From assembly GCF_000424065.1 (NCBI RefSeq), contig NZ_KE384127.1, positions 1 to 63,565 on the forward strand: a stretch of DNA of 63,565 bases. The letters are read 5' to 3'. Below are positions 25,960-34,646 of this stretch, piece after piece. Each line of letters starts with the position of its first letter. Position 1 is the stretch's first letter. Origin of the DNA: Selenomonas ruminantium subsp. ruminantium ATCC 12561 (GTDB lineage Bacteria; Bacillota; Negativicutes; Selenomonadales; Selenomonadaceae). Made by a program: the position numbers and the translations under genes. The notes under the pieces are model-generated. The model ran no database searches and had not been told where the DNA came from. It saw only the letters and a list, made by a program, of their open reading frames with translations.

Positions 25960-27396
25960 ATGAAAGTTCTTTATGTAGCATCGGAAGCAGTACCTTTTGT
26001 CAAAACGGGCGGCCTGGCAGATGTAGCCGGGTCCCTGCCCAAAGCACTTCTGAAGGAAGATGTGGACATTCGTGTCATCATGCCGAAATACGGCGCGATT
26101 GGCAAGGAATATATCGACAGCATGGAACATATCTATGACGGTGAACTGGAAGTTGCCTGGCGCAGCAAGTACATCGGCCTGGACAAGCTTGTTCTGGAAA
26201 ATGTTACCTATTATTTCGTCGATAATCAGGAATACTTCAATCGCGAAGGTTTCTATGGTTACGATGATGATGCCGAGCGCTTCTCCTTCTTCAGCCGGGC
26301 TGTGCTGAACCTCCTGCCCGCAATGGATTTCTGGCCGGATGTCATTCATTCCAATGACTGGCATGCAGGCCTTGTCAACGTGTTCCTGAAACTGGAGCAT
26401 ATGGATGATGAACGCTATCAGAACATCAAGACGCTCTACACCATCCACAACCTCAAATATCAGGGCGTGTTCCCGAAGGATATCATGCCGGACGTTTTGG
26501 GGCTGGATTGGAAGTATTTCAACAATGGCGATTTGGAATTCTTCGATGCCGTAAACTTCATGAAGGGCGGTATCATCTATGCCGATTATGTTTCCACGGT
26601 CAGCAAGACCTACGCCAAGGAAATTCAGTATGAATACTTCGGCGAGCATTTAGACGGTCTGCTGCGCAGCCGCAAGGATGACCTCTTTGGCATCGTCAAC
26701 GGTATCGACTATGATGTCTATAACCCCATGACGGATAAGAACCTGTTTGAAACCTATGATGTGGACAGCCAGGACCGCAAGATGGACAACAAAGTGGCGC
26801 TGCAGAAACTTTTGGGCCTGCCGGAAGGCCGCCGCACGCCGGTGGTTGCCCTCGTTTCCCGTCTCGTTGCAGCCAAAGGTCTTGACCTCATCGTGCGCAT
26901 GATGGATGAAATCCTCATGCATGAAGATATTCAGTTCATCGTACTGGGGACAGGCGACAAGGAATACGAAGACTGGTTCAAGGGGCTGGCTTGGCGTTTC
27001 CCGCATAAGGTTTCCGCTAACATCCGCTTCTCCAATGAACTGGCGCAGCGCATCTATGCTGGTGCGGACATCTTCCTGATGCCGTCCAACTACGAACCCT
27101 GCGGCATTGGTCAGATTGTAGCTATGCGCTACGGCACGATTCCGGTGGTTCGTGAAACGGGTGGTCTTAAGGATACGGTACAGCAGTATGATAAATACAC
27201 GCAGACCGGTAATGGTTTCGTATTCAGTGATTACAATGCGCACGAAATGATGTACGCACTGAAGAAGGCACTTGGTTCCTATGGCAACTATGCCGAGTGG
27301 AATCAGATTGTGCATAATGCCATGGCTGCGGACTTTAGCTGGACCAATTCGGCCAAGGAATACAAGAAGCTCTACGAGCAGCTGGCAAACAAATAA
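25960..27396 (+). CDS. glgA: Glycogen synthase GlgA (ADP-glucose dependent)
   Basis: A 478-residue GT5 synthase that extends alpha-1,4-glucan chains. The N-terminus VLYVASEAVPFVKTGGLADVAGSLPKAL contains the KTGGL ADP-glucose loop. HSNDWHAGLV, FGIVNGIDYDVYNP, and the C-terminal MPSNYEPCGIGQIVAMRYGTIPVVRETGGL complete the pattern. GGAGGA precedes the ATG. It is the last gene of the glgCDPBA run; a perfect GC-rich hairpin follows. Confidence 0.96.
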   Translation: MKVLYVASEAVPFVKTGGLADVAGSLPKALLKEDVDIRVIMPKYGAIGKEYIDSMEHIYDGELEVAWRSKYIGLDKLVLENVTYYFVDNQEYFNREGFYGYDDDAERFSFFSRAVLNLLPAMDFWPDVIHSNDWHAGLVNVFLKLEHMDDERYQNIKTLYTIHNLKYQGVFPKDIMPDVLGLDWKYFNNGDLEFFDAVNFMKGGIIYADYVSTVSKTYAKEIQYEYFGEHLDGLLRSRKDDLFGIVNGIDYDVYNPMTDKNLFETYDVDSQDRKMDNKVALQKLLGLPEGRRTPVVALVSRLVAAKGLDLIVRMMDEILMHEDIQFIVLGTGDKEYEDWFKGLAWRFPHKVSANIRFSNELAQRIYAGADIFLMPSNYEPCGIGQIVAMRYGTIPVVRETGGLKDTVQQYDKYTQTGNGFVFSDYNAHEMMYALKKALGSYGNYAEWNQIVHNAMAADFSWTNSAKEYKKLYEQLANK

Positions 27397-27415
27397 GATT
27401 GGTATACATGAAGCG

Positions 27416-27437
27416 GGGCGGCAATTATTTGCCGCCC
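27416..27437 (+). terminator. GC-rich hairpin after glgA
   Basis: GGGCGGCAA pairs perfectly with TTGCCGCCC over a TTAT loop. Only two T follow, so it may stabilise the mRNA end rather than terminate fully. Confidence 0.55.
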
Positions 27438-27471
27438 TTAATCACAAGTGAATGTGGAAGGAGGGATTTCA

Positions 27472-30400
27472 TTGCTTACACGAAATGAGGTAGAGCATAA
27501 CTCCCACAATGTGTACTATCGCAGTCCGTCAGGGGCTGCTGAAGCAGGAAGTACAGTGCGGCTGGGATTGAAAATCAAGTCGAAACAGCAAATCAATCAG
27601 GTATTGCTCAGATTGTGGCAGGACCAGCAGGGAGAGAAACTTCTGCCCTTGACCAGTAAAGAGCCTCAAGGGGCGGAAACCCGTTATTTTTCACTGAATT
27701 TGGAGATGCCGGAAAAAGGCTGTCTGCTTTGGTATTATTTTATTATTTCCTGCAGTGATGGCACCTGCTATTATGGCAACAAGATGGAACACTGGGGCGG
27801 ACAGGGCGATGTGTATCCCAATGTGCCGCCATCTTATCAGATTACTGTTTACAATAAGGGGGCCAAGACGCCGGACTGGTTCAAGCATGCGGTCATGTAC
27901 CAGATTTTCCCGGATAGATTCTATCGTCAGGGCGATAAGCTCATCGAAAAAGAAGGTGCGGTCTATCATGCCAGCTGGACAGATGACCCCGTTTATTACA
28001 AGGACCCCGATACCAAGGAAATCGTAGCCTATGATTTTTATGGCGGCAATATTGCCGGTATAATGGCCAAGCTGGACTACTTGAAAGAATTGGGCATCAG
28101 CGTCATTTATTTTAATCCGGTGTTTGAATCGGAAAGCAATCATCATTATGATACGGGGGATTATCATAAGATAGATCCCATTTTAGGGACGAATGAGGAG
28201 TTCCATGATTTGGTGGAACTGGCTAAGAAAAAAGGAATCCGCATTATTCTGGATGGTGTATTCAGCCATACGGGCAGCAACAGCCGTTATTTTAACCGCA
28301 AGGGCAAATATGAGGGCGTAGGGGCATTTCAGTCAGAAAAATCACCTTATTATGAATGGTATAACTTCCGCAATTTTCCCTATGAGTACGAGTGCTGGTG
28401 GAATTTTGACACCCTGCCCAATGTGACGGAAACCACGCCATCATACATGGACTTCATCTACCGCGCTCCGGACAGCGTGCTCCATCATTGGCTGAGAGAA
28501 GGCATTGCCGGCTGGCGTCTGGACGTTATTGATGAACTGCCAGAGCCTTTTTCACAGGGCTTCTATGCAGAGCTGAAAAAGACGGACAAAGATGCCGTGA
28601 TGATTGGCGAGGTCTGGGAAGATGCATCCAATAAAATCGCTTATGGTTCGCAGCGGAAATACCTCTGCGGGCAGGAAATGGATTCGGCGATGAACTATCC
28701 CTTCCGCAAGATTTTGCTCGATTTTCTGCTGGGCTATATCACGGCCCATAATGCTATGATGCAGTTCGAGAGCCTGCGGGAAAATTATCCGCCGGAAAAC
28801 TTCTATGCCATGATGAATCTGATTGGCAGCCATGATGTACAGCGGGCGATTACCATTTTGGGTGAGACGCCTTACTATGATGGCATGCCTGCTGTTGAAC
28901 AGTGCCGGGCCAAACTTTCGCCGGAAATGTATAAGGTGGGCAAGGCACGTTTAAAGATGGCGGCGCTGTTCCAGATGTCCTATCCCGGTGTTCCCTGTAT
29001 TTACTATGGGGACGAAATCGGCATGGAAGGGTTCAAAGACCCGACCAACCGCCGTCCTTATAAATGGACGGGCGGCGATGAAGAACTGCGGGGATACTAC
29101 CGGACCATCATCAAGGCCCGCAATGAACATGATGCTCTGCAGACTGGCGAACTTTTGCCGCTTACGGCAGAGAGAGATGTGCTGGCCTTTGCCCGCGTGG
29201 TGCGCAGCGGCCATGATGTCTTTGGCGCGGATGCGGATAACGGCGCTTATATTGCCATCTTTAACCGCAGCTGTACGGAAAAACATACGGTTACTTTAGA
29301 TATCAGCGATTTTGCTGATGGCACTTTTGTTGATATGGTAATGGACAAGGAGCATAAGCCAGAGCGGCTGGTTTCTGTTCGGGGAAAACTTACCGTAAAG
29401 GTGCCGCCACTTACCGGCAGATTGCTGGAATATGAGCCTATGCCTAAGAAATATGAACGTGGTGCAGGAATTCTCCTGCATCCGACATCGTTGCCGTCTA
29501 AGTATGGTGTGGGCGATTTTGGCAAGGAAGCCTATAAATTTGTGGACTTTTTGGCGGCAGCCGGACAGAAAGTTTGGCAGATTTTGCCGCTGGGGCCTGT
29601 GGGCTTTGGTTACTCGCCGTATCAGTCGCCGTCGGCCTTTGCGGGTAATCCGCTGCTAATTGATATAGATGACCTGCTGAAAAATGAATGGCTGACTCCG
29701 GCTGAAGCGCGGGTGCCTTATACCAGCAAGTCGTCCTTTATCGACTTTGAACGGGTCATGGCCTTTAAGCTCAAATGCTTCAAGCGGGCTTGGACAGCAT
29801 TCCAAAAATCTAAGGACATAGAGCTAAAAGGGCAGTTCGAGGCCTTTGTGGAAGAAGAAGCATACTGGCTGGACGATTATGCACTCTTTGATGCAGCCAA
29901 GAAGGAGTACAAAAACAAGGCCTGGTTTGAGTGGCCGGAAGCTATCCGCAGCCGTGATGCCAAGGCGCTTAAGAAACTGGCCGAACGTCTGGAAGAGAAT
30001 ATCGGTTATGCCAAATTCGTGCAGTTTATCTTCCATAAACAATGGCAGAAGCTTCATGAATACGCCAAGAATAAAGGCATCAAGATTATGGGGGATATGC
30101 CCATTTTCATCTCGCATGACAGCGCTGATGTATGGGCCAACCAAAAACTCTTTGACCTGAATGTGGATGGTACGGCTAAAACAGTAGCGGGTGTACCTCC
30201 CGATTATTTCAGTGCCACCGGACAGCTTTGGGGCAATCCGCAGTACGATTGGAAGGCCATGGAGCAGGAAGATTATAGCTGGTGGAAGAAGCGCTTCAAG
30301 AATCTGTCCAAGCTGGTGGATATGGTGCGCATTGACCATTTCCGCGGCTTTGAGTCCTATTGGGAAGTGGACGGCAAGGCAGAAACGGCCATCAACGGCC

Positions 30401-30945
30401 ATTGGCGTAAGGGGCCGGGCAAGAAATTCTTCAACATCATCAAACAGGAAATCGGCGATATGGAAATCGTGGCTGAAGATTTGGGCATCATCACCGATGA
30501 GGTGGAGGCCCTGCGGGAGGCCTGCGGTTTCCCCGGCATGAAGGTGCTGCACTTCACCCTGCATTTCAACGAGCAGGGGAGGCTCGGCTGTGTGGCGCCG
30601 GAAAACAGCATCGTCTATACCGGTACGCATGACAATAATACGACTGTGGGCTGGTATGAACACGATATTGACGAATCCACCCGTGCGGCGGTGGCATCAC
30701 TGTTGCACAAGAAGATTGACCGGCCCAAGGATATCGCCAAAGGATTGCTAAGGTTCGCCTGGGCCTCCGAGGCACGGCTGGCCATTGCGCCCATGCAGGA
30801 CATCTTGGGGCTTGATGAACGCGGCCGTATGAATACGCCGGGTACGGTGGGACTCAATTGGAAATGGTGCCTGAAGCCTGATTATCTGCTGGAATTGGAA
30901 CCGGCAGAACTGAAGGCTATGTGTAAGAAGTATGGGCGCTGTTAG
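27472..30945 (+). CDS. GH13 alpha-glucosidase/debranching enzyme fused to GH77 4-alpha-glucanotransferase (TTG start)
   Basis: A 1157-residue two-enzyme fusion. Residues 1 to about 125 form a starch-binding-like beta domain. The GH13 barrel follows with FPDRFYRQGD, IILDGVFSHTGS, GWRLDVIDEL (nucleophile near 350), MIGEVWEDA (acid near 379) and LIGSHDVQRA (near 454). A beta domain leads to a complete MalQ from about residue 662: GAGILLHPTSLPSKYGVGD, VRIDHFRGFESYW, EIVAEDLGIITDEVE, VYTGTHDNNTTVGW. It should hydrolyse short or branched maltodextrins and pass glucan units between chains, working after GlgP. The frame begins at GTG 27448, but AAGGAGGG points to TTG 27472. Confidence 0.92.
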   Translation: MLTRNEVEHNSHNVYYRSPSGAAEAGSTVRLGLKIKSKQQINQVLLRLWQDQQGEKLLPLTSKEPQGAETRYFSLNLEMPEKGCLLWYYFIISCSDGTCYYGNKMEHWGGQGDVYPNVPPSYQITVYNKGAKTPDWFKHAVMYQIFPDRFYRQGDKLIEKEGAVYHASWTDDPVYYKDPDTKEIVAYDFYGGNIAGIMAKLDYLKELGISVIYFNPVFESESNHHYDTGDYHKIDPILGTNEEFHDLVELAKKKGIRIILDGVFSHTGSNSRYFNRKGKYEGVGAFQSEKSPYYEWYNFRNFPYEYECWWNFDTLPNVTETTPSYMDFIYRAPDSVLHHWLREGIAGWRLDVIDELPEPFSQGFYAELKKTDKDAVMIGEVWEDASNKIAYGSQRKYLCGQEMDSAMNYPFRKILLDFLLGYITAHNAMMQFESLRENYPPENFYAMMNLIGSHDVQRAITILGETPYYDGMPAVEQCRAKLSPEMYKVGKARLKMAALFQMSYPGVPCIYYGDEIGMEGFKDPTNRRPYKWTGGDEELRGYYRTIIKARNEHDALQTGELLPLTAERDVLAFARVVRSGHDVFGADADNGAYIAIFNRSCTEKHTVTLDISDFADGTFVDMVMDKEHKPERLVSVRGKLTVKVPPLTGRLLEYEPMPKKYERGAGILLHPTSLPSKYGVGDFGKEAYKFVDFLAAAGQKVWQILPLGPVGFGYSPYQSPSAFAGNPLLIDIDDLLKNEWLTPAEARVPYTSKSSFIDFERVMAFKLKCFKRAWTAFQKSKDIELKGQFEAFVEEEAYWLDDYALFDAAKKEYKNKAWFEWPEAIRSRDAKALKKLAERLEENIGYAKFVQFIFHKQWQKLHEYAKNKGIKIMGDMPIFISHDSADVWANQKLFDLNVDGTAKTVAGVPPDYFSATGQLWGNPQYDWKAMEQEDYSWWKKRFKNLSKLVDMVRIDHFRGFESYWEVDGKAETAINGHWRKGPGKKFFNIIKQEIGDMEIVAEDLGIITDEVEALREACGFPGMKVLHFTLHFNEQGRLGCVAPENSIVYTGTHDNNTTVGWYEHDIDESTRAAVASLLHKKIDRPKDIAKGLLRFAWASEARLAIAPMQDILGLDERGRMNTPGTVGLNWKWCLKPDYLLELEPAELKAMCKKYGRC

Positions 30946-30973
30946 GGTGTCAGGTTGACATCGAGGTGCTAAG

Positions 30974-31054
30974 GCGCTCGCCGGCTGATAATACTTTCCC
31001 TTTGCTTAGACAGGCTTGTCAAAAGCTGCGGAAAGGTATCACCGGCCGCCGCGC
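30974..31054 (-). repeat. Palindromic element copy G
   Basis: Core GACAGGCTTGTC with family flanks (ACATCGAGGTGCTAAGGCG, CTTAGTGCCTACA). The arms (30974-30999, 31030-31054) pair imperfectly with gaps, so this is a decayed or recombined copy. Its right arm is the same as that of copy I. Confidence 0.85.
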
Positions 31055-31087
31055 TTAGTGCCTACAATTACATCTATATGCTAAGAC

Positions 31088-31170
31088 GCCCGAGGGGGCC
31101 GGTCATATTTTTCCTTTGCTTAGACAAGCTTGTCAAACGCGACGGAAAAACACGACCAGCCCCCTCGGGC
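31088..31170 (-). repeat. Palindromic element copy H
   Basis: Twenty-seven-base arms (31088-31114, 31144-31170) with three mismatches, all G-T on the listed strand, around GACAAGCTTGTC. Confidence 0.93.
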
Positions 31171-31200
31171 TTAGTGCATGCATTACATGGATATGTAAAG

Positions 31201-31282
31201 GCGCACGTCGGCCGGTAATATCTTTCCTTCGCCATAGACAGGCTTGTCAAAAGCTGCGGAAAGGTATCACCGGCCGCCGCGC
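31201..31282 (-). repeat. Palindromic element copy I
   Basis: Core GACAGGCTTGTC. The arms pair well near the core (CGGCCGG region) but poorly at the ends. The right half is nearly the same as in copy G, suggesting exchange between neighbours. Confidence 0.85.
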
Positions 31283-31317
31283 TTAGTGCGTACAGAATTA
31301 CAGCGTGGTGCTAAGGC

Positions 31318-31396
31318 GCCCGGTGGCTGATAATGCTTTCCCTCTGCTTAGGCAGGCTTGCCAAACGCGACGGGAAAGCATCATCAGCCACCGGGC
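31318..31396 (-). repeat. Palindromic element copy J, with compensated core change
   Basis: Twenty-five-base arms (31318-31342, 31372-31396) with one mismatch. The core reads GGCAGGCTTGCC instead of GACAGGCTTGTC: both sides of the inner stem changed together, preserving the pair. Confidence 0.93.
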
Positions 31397-31404
31397 TTAT
31401 TGCG

Positions 31405-31440
31405 TACAGGATTACAGTGTAGTGCTAAGACGTCCGTCGG
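31405..31440 (-). repeat. Truncated palindromic element (left flank and start of one arm)
   Basis: ATTACAGTGTAGTGCTAAGACGTCCGTCGG matches the left flank and first arm bases of the family in pieces, then the similarity stops before the core, about 100 bases upstream of guaA. Confidence 0.6.
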
Positions 31441-31545
31441 CTTGTATTCGTATCGTTTGTTGACGCTTTTGGCTTTTATTTCCGTAGTCCTTATGTTATA
31501 ATCTTAAAAAAGCTTTATGGATATAGTACACAGGAGGACGATATT

Positions 31546-33099
31546 TTGAGCAAGCCGGCAAATGAAATGATTTTGGTGTTGGATTTCGGCGGGCAGTACA
31601 ATCAGCTGATTGCCCGGCGGGTACGGGAAAATCATGTTTACTGTGAGGTGCATCCGCATACCCTGTCTTTGGATGCGATTCGGGAAATGGCGCCCAAGGG
31701 GATTATCCTCACCGGCGGCCCCAATAGTGTTTATAAGGAAGATTCTGCTACCTGCAGTGAAGAACTTTTTAAGCTGGGTATTCCTGTATTGGGCATTTGC
31801 TATGGCTCCCAGCTTATGGCACACAAACTGGGCGGCAAGGTAGATACGGCTCCGACCAGCGAATACGGCAAGACGGAAGTTACGGTAAAAGCACAGGATT
31901 CAAAACTCTTTGCCGGTGTCGATACGAAAACCATCTGCTGGATGAGTCATACGGACTATATCGCCAAGGCACCTGCTTCCTTTACGGTGACAGCGGATAC
32001 GCCGGTATGTCCTGTGGCGGCTATGGAAAATGCAGCCGAAAATCTTTATGCTGTCCAGTTCCATCCGGAAGTTATGCATACGGTGCAGGGGCAGATTATG
32101 CTCAAGAACTTTGTCTATAATGTCTGCGGCTGCGTTGGCGATTGGAAGATGGATTCTTTTGTGGAAAAGACCATTGCTGAACTCAAGGAAAAAATCGGTA
32201 AGGGCAAGGCACTCTGCGCCCTGTCCGGCGGCGTGGATTCTTCTGTCGCTGCTGTGCTCATGTCCAAGGCAATCGGCAAGCAGCTGACCTGTGTATTCGT
32301 TGACCACGGTCTCTTGCGCAAGGATGAAGGCGACCAGGTGGAAGCTGTGTTTGGTGAGAACGGCCCCTATGATGTGAACTTTATCCGCGTTAATGCCAAA
32401 GACCGTTTCTATGCCAAATTGAAGGGCGTAACCGAACCGGAAGCCAAGCGCAAGATTATCGGCGAGGAATTTATCCGCGTGTTCGAGGAAGAAGCCAAGA
32501 AGATTGGTGCCGTAGACTTTTTGGTACAGGGTACCATCTATCCGGATGTGATTGAAAGCGGTCTGGGCAAATCGGCTGTGATTAAATCCCATCACAATGT
32601 AGGCGGCCTGCCGGACTTTGTGGACTTCAAGGAAATCGTAGAGCCTTTGCGCCTGTTGTTTAAGGACGAAGTGCGCAATGCCGGCCGTGAGCTGGGCATT
32701 CCCGAATATCTCGTCAGCCGCCAGCCGTTCCCCGGACCGGGACTCGGCATCCGCATTATCGGTGAAGTCACCGAGGAAAAGGTAAAAATCGTGCAGGAAG
32801 CCGATGCCATCTATCGTGAGGAAGTGGCCAAGGCTGGTGCCGATAAGAATCTGGGGCAGTATTTTGCCGCGCTTACGAATATGCGTTCTGTAGGTGTTAT
32901 GGGCGATGGCCGTACCTATGATTATGCTATTGCTCTGCGGGCGGTTATGACTTCGGACTTTATGACCGCGGAAAGCGCTCAGCTTCCGTGGGAAGTGTTG
33001 CAGGCGGTTACGACCCGTATCGTCAATGAAGTCAAGGGCGTAAACCGGGTGATGTATGACTGCACCGGCAAACCGCCTGCAACCATTGAGTTTGAATAA
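31546..33099 (+). CDS. guaA: GMP synthase (glutamine-hydrolysing) GuaA (TTG start)
   Basis: A 517-residue enzyme converting XMP to GMP. The N-terminal class I amidotransferase has the nucleophile in [11 protein letters not shown] and the HPEV His. The ATP-pyrophosphatase domain has the P-loop [12 protein letters not shown] near residue 228, and the C-terminal dimerisation domain ends KPPATIEFE, the usual terminus. AGGAGG is eight bases before TTG 31546. A TATAAT at 31497 marks the probable promoter. No riboswitch is visible in the short leader. Confidence 0.97.
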   Translation: MSKPANEMILVLDFGGQYNQLIARRVRENHVYCEVHPHTLSLDAIREMAPKGIILTGGPNSVYKEDSATCSEELFKLGIPVLGICYGSQLMAHKLGGKVDTAPTSEYGKTEVTVKAQDSKLFAGVDTKTICWMSHTDYIAKAPASFTVTADTPVCPVAAMENAAENLYAVQFHPEVMHTVQGQIMLKNFVYNVCGCVGDWKMDSFVEKTIAELKEKIGKGKALCALSGGVDSSVAAVLMSKAIGKQLTCVFVDHGLLRKDEGDQVEAVFGENGPYDVNFIRVNAKDRFYAKLKGVTEPEAKRKIIGEEFIRVFEEEAKKIGAVDFLVQGTIYPDVIESGLGKSAVIKSHHNVGGLPDFVDFKEIVEPLRLLFKDEVRNAGRELGIPEYLVSRQPFPGPGLGIRIIGEVTEEKVKIVQEADAIYREEVAKAGADKNLGQYFAALTNMRSVGVMGDGRTYDYAIALRAVMTSDFMTAESAQLPWEVLQAVTTRIVNEVKGVNRVMYDCTGKPPATIEFE

Positions 33100-33138
33100 T
33101 TAATTTTGGATTAAAATTTGTGAACAACTATTAATTTT

Positions 33139-33177
33139 TCCTGCATTTATGCGATAGTATAAGTGCAGGATTTTTTT
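33139..33177 (+). terminator. Rho-independent terminator of guaA
   Basis: TCCTGCA and TGCAGGA arms, with further pairing TTAT/ATAA inside, followed by seven T. Confidence 0.9.
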
Positions 33178-33203
33178 CTGACTAGGGAAGAAAGGAGGCC
33201 CTT

Positions 33204-33560
33204 ATGAGTATCAATACCATTGCTGCCGCCAGCAGTCTGAATTATTGGCAGCAGCAGGAGCATGTCCGTACAGATTACAATCTGCATTCGGCGGCAGGTA
33301 CCTTTGGTCAGATTCTGGCTAAGCTCACAGCTGCGCAGACAGAAACAGGCGCAGATGTGGAACGCGGAGTTGCACCGGTGACACTGACCAAATTGCTTTC
33401 GGATGGTTCGTTGGTTATTCTGAAGGTGGAAGGCAATCAGGTGATTTCCGAAGCCAAGCTGGATGGAACGAACGTATTGGCACAGCAGCTTATGCGGGGA
33501 TACGCTGCGCCGCTTGCCGATGGTACAGCAGCTGATGCGGGCATTAACACAACTGTTTGA
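33204..33560 (+). CDS. Hypothetical 118-residue protein
   Basis: I do not recognise this protein. It begins MSINTIAAASSLNYWQQQEH and has no signal peptide or membrane segment. The middle (VTLTKLLSDGSLVILKVEG) looks like a small beta fold, and the C-terminus is alanine-rich. AAAGGAGG precedes the ATG. The gene sits alone between the guaA terminator and its own terminator near 33657-33696. Codon use resembles its neighbours, so it is likely a real native gene. Confidence 0.7.
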   Translation: MSINTIAAASSLNYWQQQEHVRTDYNLHSAAGTFGQILAKLTAAQTETGADVERGVAPVTLTKLLSDGSLVILKVEGNQVISEAKLDGTNVLAQQLMRGYAAPLADGTAADAGINTTV

Positions 33561-33656
33561 TTTTGCTCAAATCAGACTAAGGGATTGATAAGGCAAGACT
33601 CGCCGTGTGGATGCGGTGGGAAAGGGATTTCGTGATAATGGAATATCGTATGTGAA

Positions 33657-33696
33657 GGCAGCACGCTCGTGAGGTGATGAGGGTGCTGCCTTTTTC
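33657..33696 (+). terminator. Rho-independent terminator
   Basis: GGCAGCAC pairs with GTGCTGCC across an 18-base loop, then TTTTT. It lies about 100 bases after the 118-residue gene; nothing coding is visible in that gap. Confidence 0.85.
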
Positions 33697-33725
33697 GTGT
33701 ATCATTATAAATAAGTAAGAATGGC

Positions 33726-33753
33726 TTGACTCGTTAGATTTTCATAGTACAAT
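33726..33753 (+). promoter_or_regulatory. Promoter of the TRIC-family gene
   Basis: TTGACT (33726-33731) and TACAAT (33748-33753) with 16-base spacing, 36 bases before the start codon. Confidence 0.65.
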
Positions 33754-33789
33754 AGCAATGATGATTTTTAGAAAGGACTCAAAAACTTT

Positions 33790-34452
33790 ATGGATAGTCT
33801 GACCTGGGGAATTTTTGATATTATGGGCACCATTGCGTTTGCGATATCGGGAGCGATGGTGGCTATTCAGCGCAAGATGGATATTTTTGGCACGATTGTG
33901 CTGGCGGTGCTTACGGCCGTGGGCGGCGGTATGGTGCGTGATGTGCTTGTGGGGATTACCCCGCCGATGGCGTTGTGCAATATTACGGACTTTATGCTGT
34001 CGATGATCATTGCGGTTGTGGTGTCCCTGGTCTATAGTTTTTGGCCGTATTCCCCGCCGCATAAATATTTTATGCTCTGGCTTTATAATATGTTTGATAC
34101 GGTAGGCTTGGCTTCCTTTACGATTACGGGAATGCTGACCGGCCTGGCGCGGGAGGCGGGCAATCCCTATGTGCTGCCGGTGCTGTTGGGGGTAATCACC
34201 GCAGTAGGCGGCGGTGTTTTGCGGGATTTGATGGCGCATCGCATGCCGGGGGTGTTGTATAAGGATATTTATGCGACAGCGGCACTCATTGGTGCGGTGA
34301 TTTCCTGTGCACTGCAGAATTATGTGGATACGGTGACTATGGCCTGGATTTGTTTTGTGCTGGTGATTGGCATCCGCTTTGGAGCCTTGTACTATGGCTG
34401 GCATCTCTTTCATCCGCGGGCTAATTGGCGGCGGCACAAACGGACGGGGTAA
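33790..34452 (+). CDS. TRIC-type cation channel family protein (UPF0126, YadS/YicG-like)
   Basis: A 220-residue membrane protein with two homologous halves of three helices plus a seventh. Half one contains GTIAFAISGAMVAI and AVGGGMVRDVLVG; half two repeats this as GLASFTITGML and AVGGGVLRDLMA. The paired GGG-x2-RD motifs define the bacterial trimeric intracellular cation channel (UPF0126) family, thought to conduct monovalent cations; some members are linked to glycine use. AAAGGA lies upstream. Monocistronic. Confidence 0.88.
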   Translation: MDSLTWGIFDIMGTIAFAISGAMVAIQRKMDIFGTIVLAVLTAVGGGMVRDVLVGITPPMALCNITDFMLSMIIAVVVSLVYSFWPYSPPHKYFMLWLYNMFDTVGLASFTITGMLTGLAREAGNPYVLPVLLGVITAVGGGVLRDLMAHRMPGVLYKDIYATAALIGAVISCALQNYVDTVTMAWICFVLVIGIRFGALYYGWHLFHPRANWRRHKRTG

Positions 34453-34461
34453 ATTTTATTA

Positions 34462-34490
34462 TTGCTATTTCAGATGGACAAGAGTATAAT
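34462..34490 (+). promoter_or_regulatory. Promoter of the 19-codon peptide transcript
   Basis: TTGCTA (34462-34467) and TATAAT (34485-34490) at exact 17-base spacing. Transcription would begin near 34497, giving a 64-base leader. Confidence 0.82.
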
Positions 34491-34560
34491 AAATGCAACG
34501 GTTTACACAGGGTGCTAGATGCGAAAAACTTTGCTGGATGCACGGTAAGGAGTGTGTAAC

Positions 34561-34620
34561 GTGAAGCTTGACAGCTTGAAGTTGGTTTTAGCTTGTTTGG
34601 CAGTAGTTCTTTTTAGCTGA
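34561..34620 (+). CDS. Candidate 19-residue hydrophobic peptide (type I toxin-like or micro-lipoprotein)
   Basis: A GTG-initiated frame of 19 codons encodes MKLDSLKLVLACLAVVLFS. AAGGAG ends about nine bases before the start. The frame has its own 17-spaced promoter 64 bases upstream of the GTG and a strong terminator 26 bases after the stop, so it is the only coding content of a roughly 180-base transcript. A short charged head and one hydrophobic stretch resemble small membrane toxins such as Ibs or Hok-type peptides. VLAC also fits a lipobox, so a tiny lipoprotein is the alternative. The leader folds into a hairpin around GTGC/GCAC, and an AAGCT/AGCTT stem covers the start region. ftsZ2 follows 168 bases downstream. 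Confidence 0.6.
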   Translation: MKLDSLKLVLACLAVVLFS

Positions 34621-34646
34621 TACTGTGGACGGGCAGCTGAGAAGGG

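Noticed and set aside
30957-31440. CRISPR array reading of the repeated units
   Set aside because: Units are long palindromes with variable arms and conserved centre, not short identical repeats with unique spacers, and no cas genes are near.
33561-33700. Riboswitch upstream of the TRIC-family gene
   Set aside because: The terminator precedes the gene's own promoter, and I could not match any known aptamer core.
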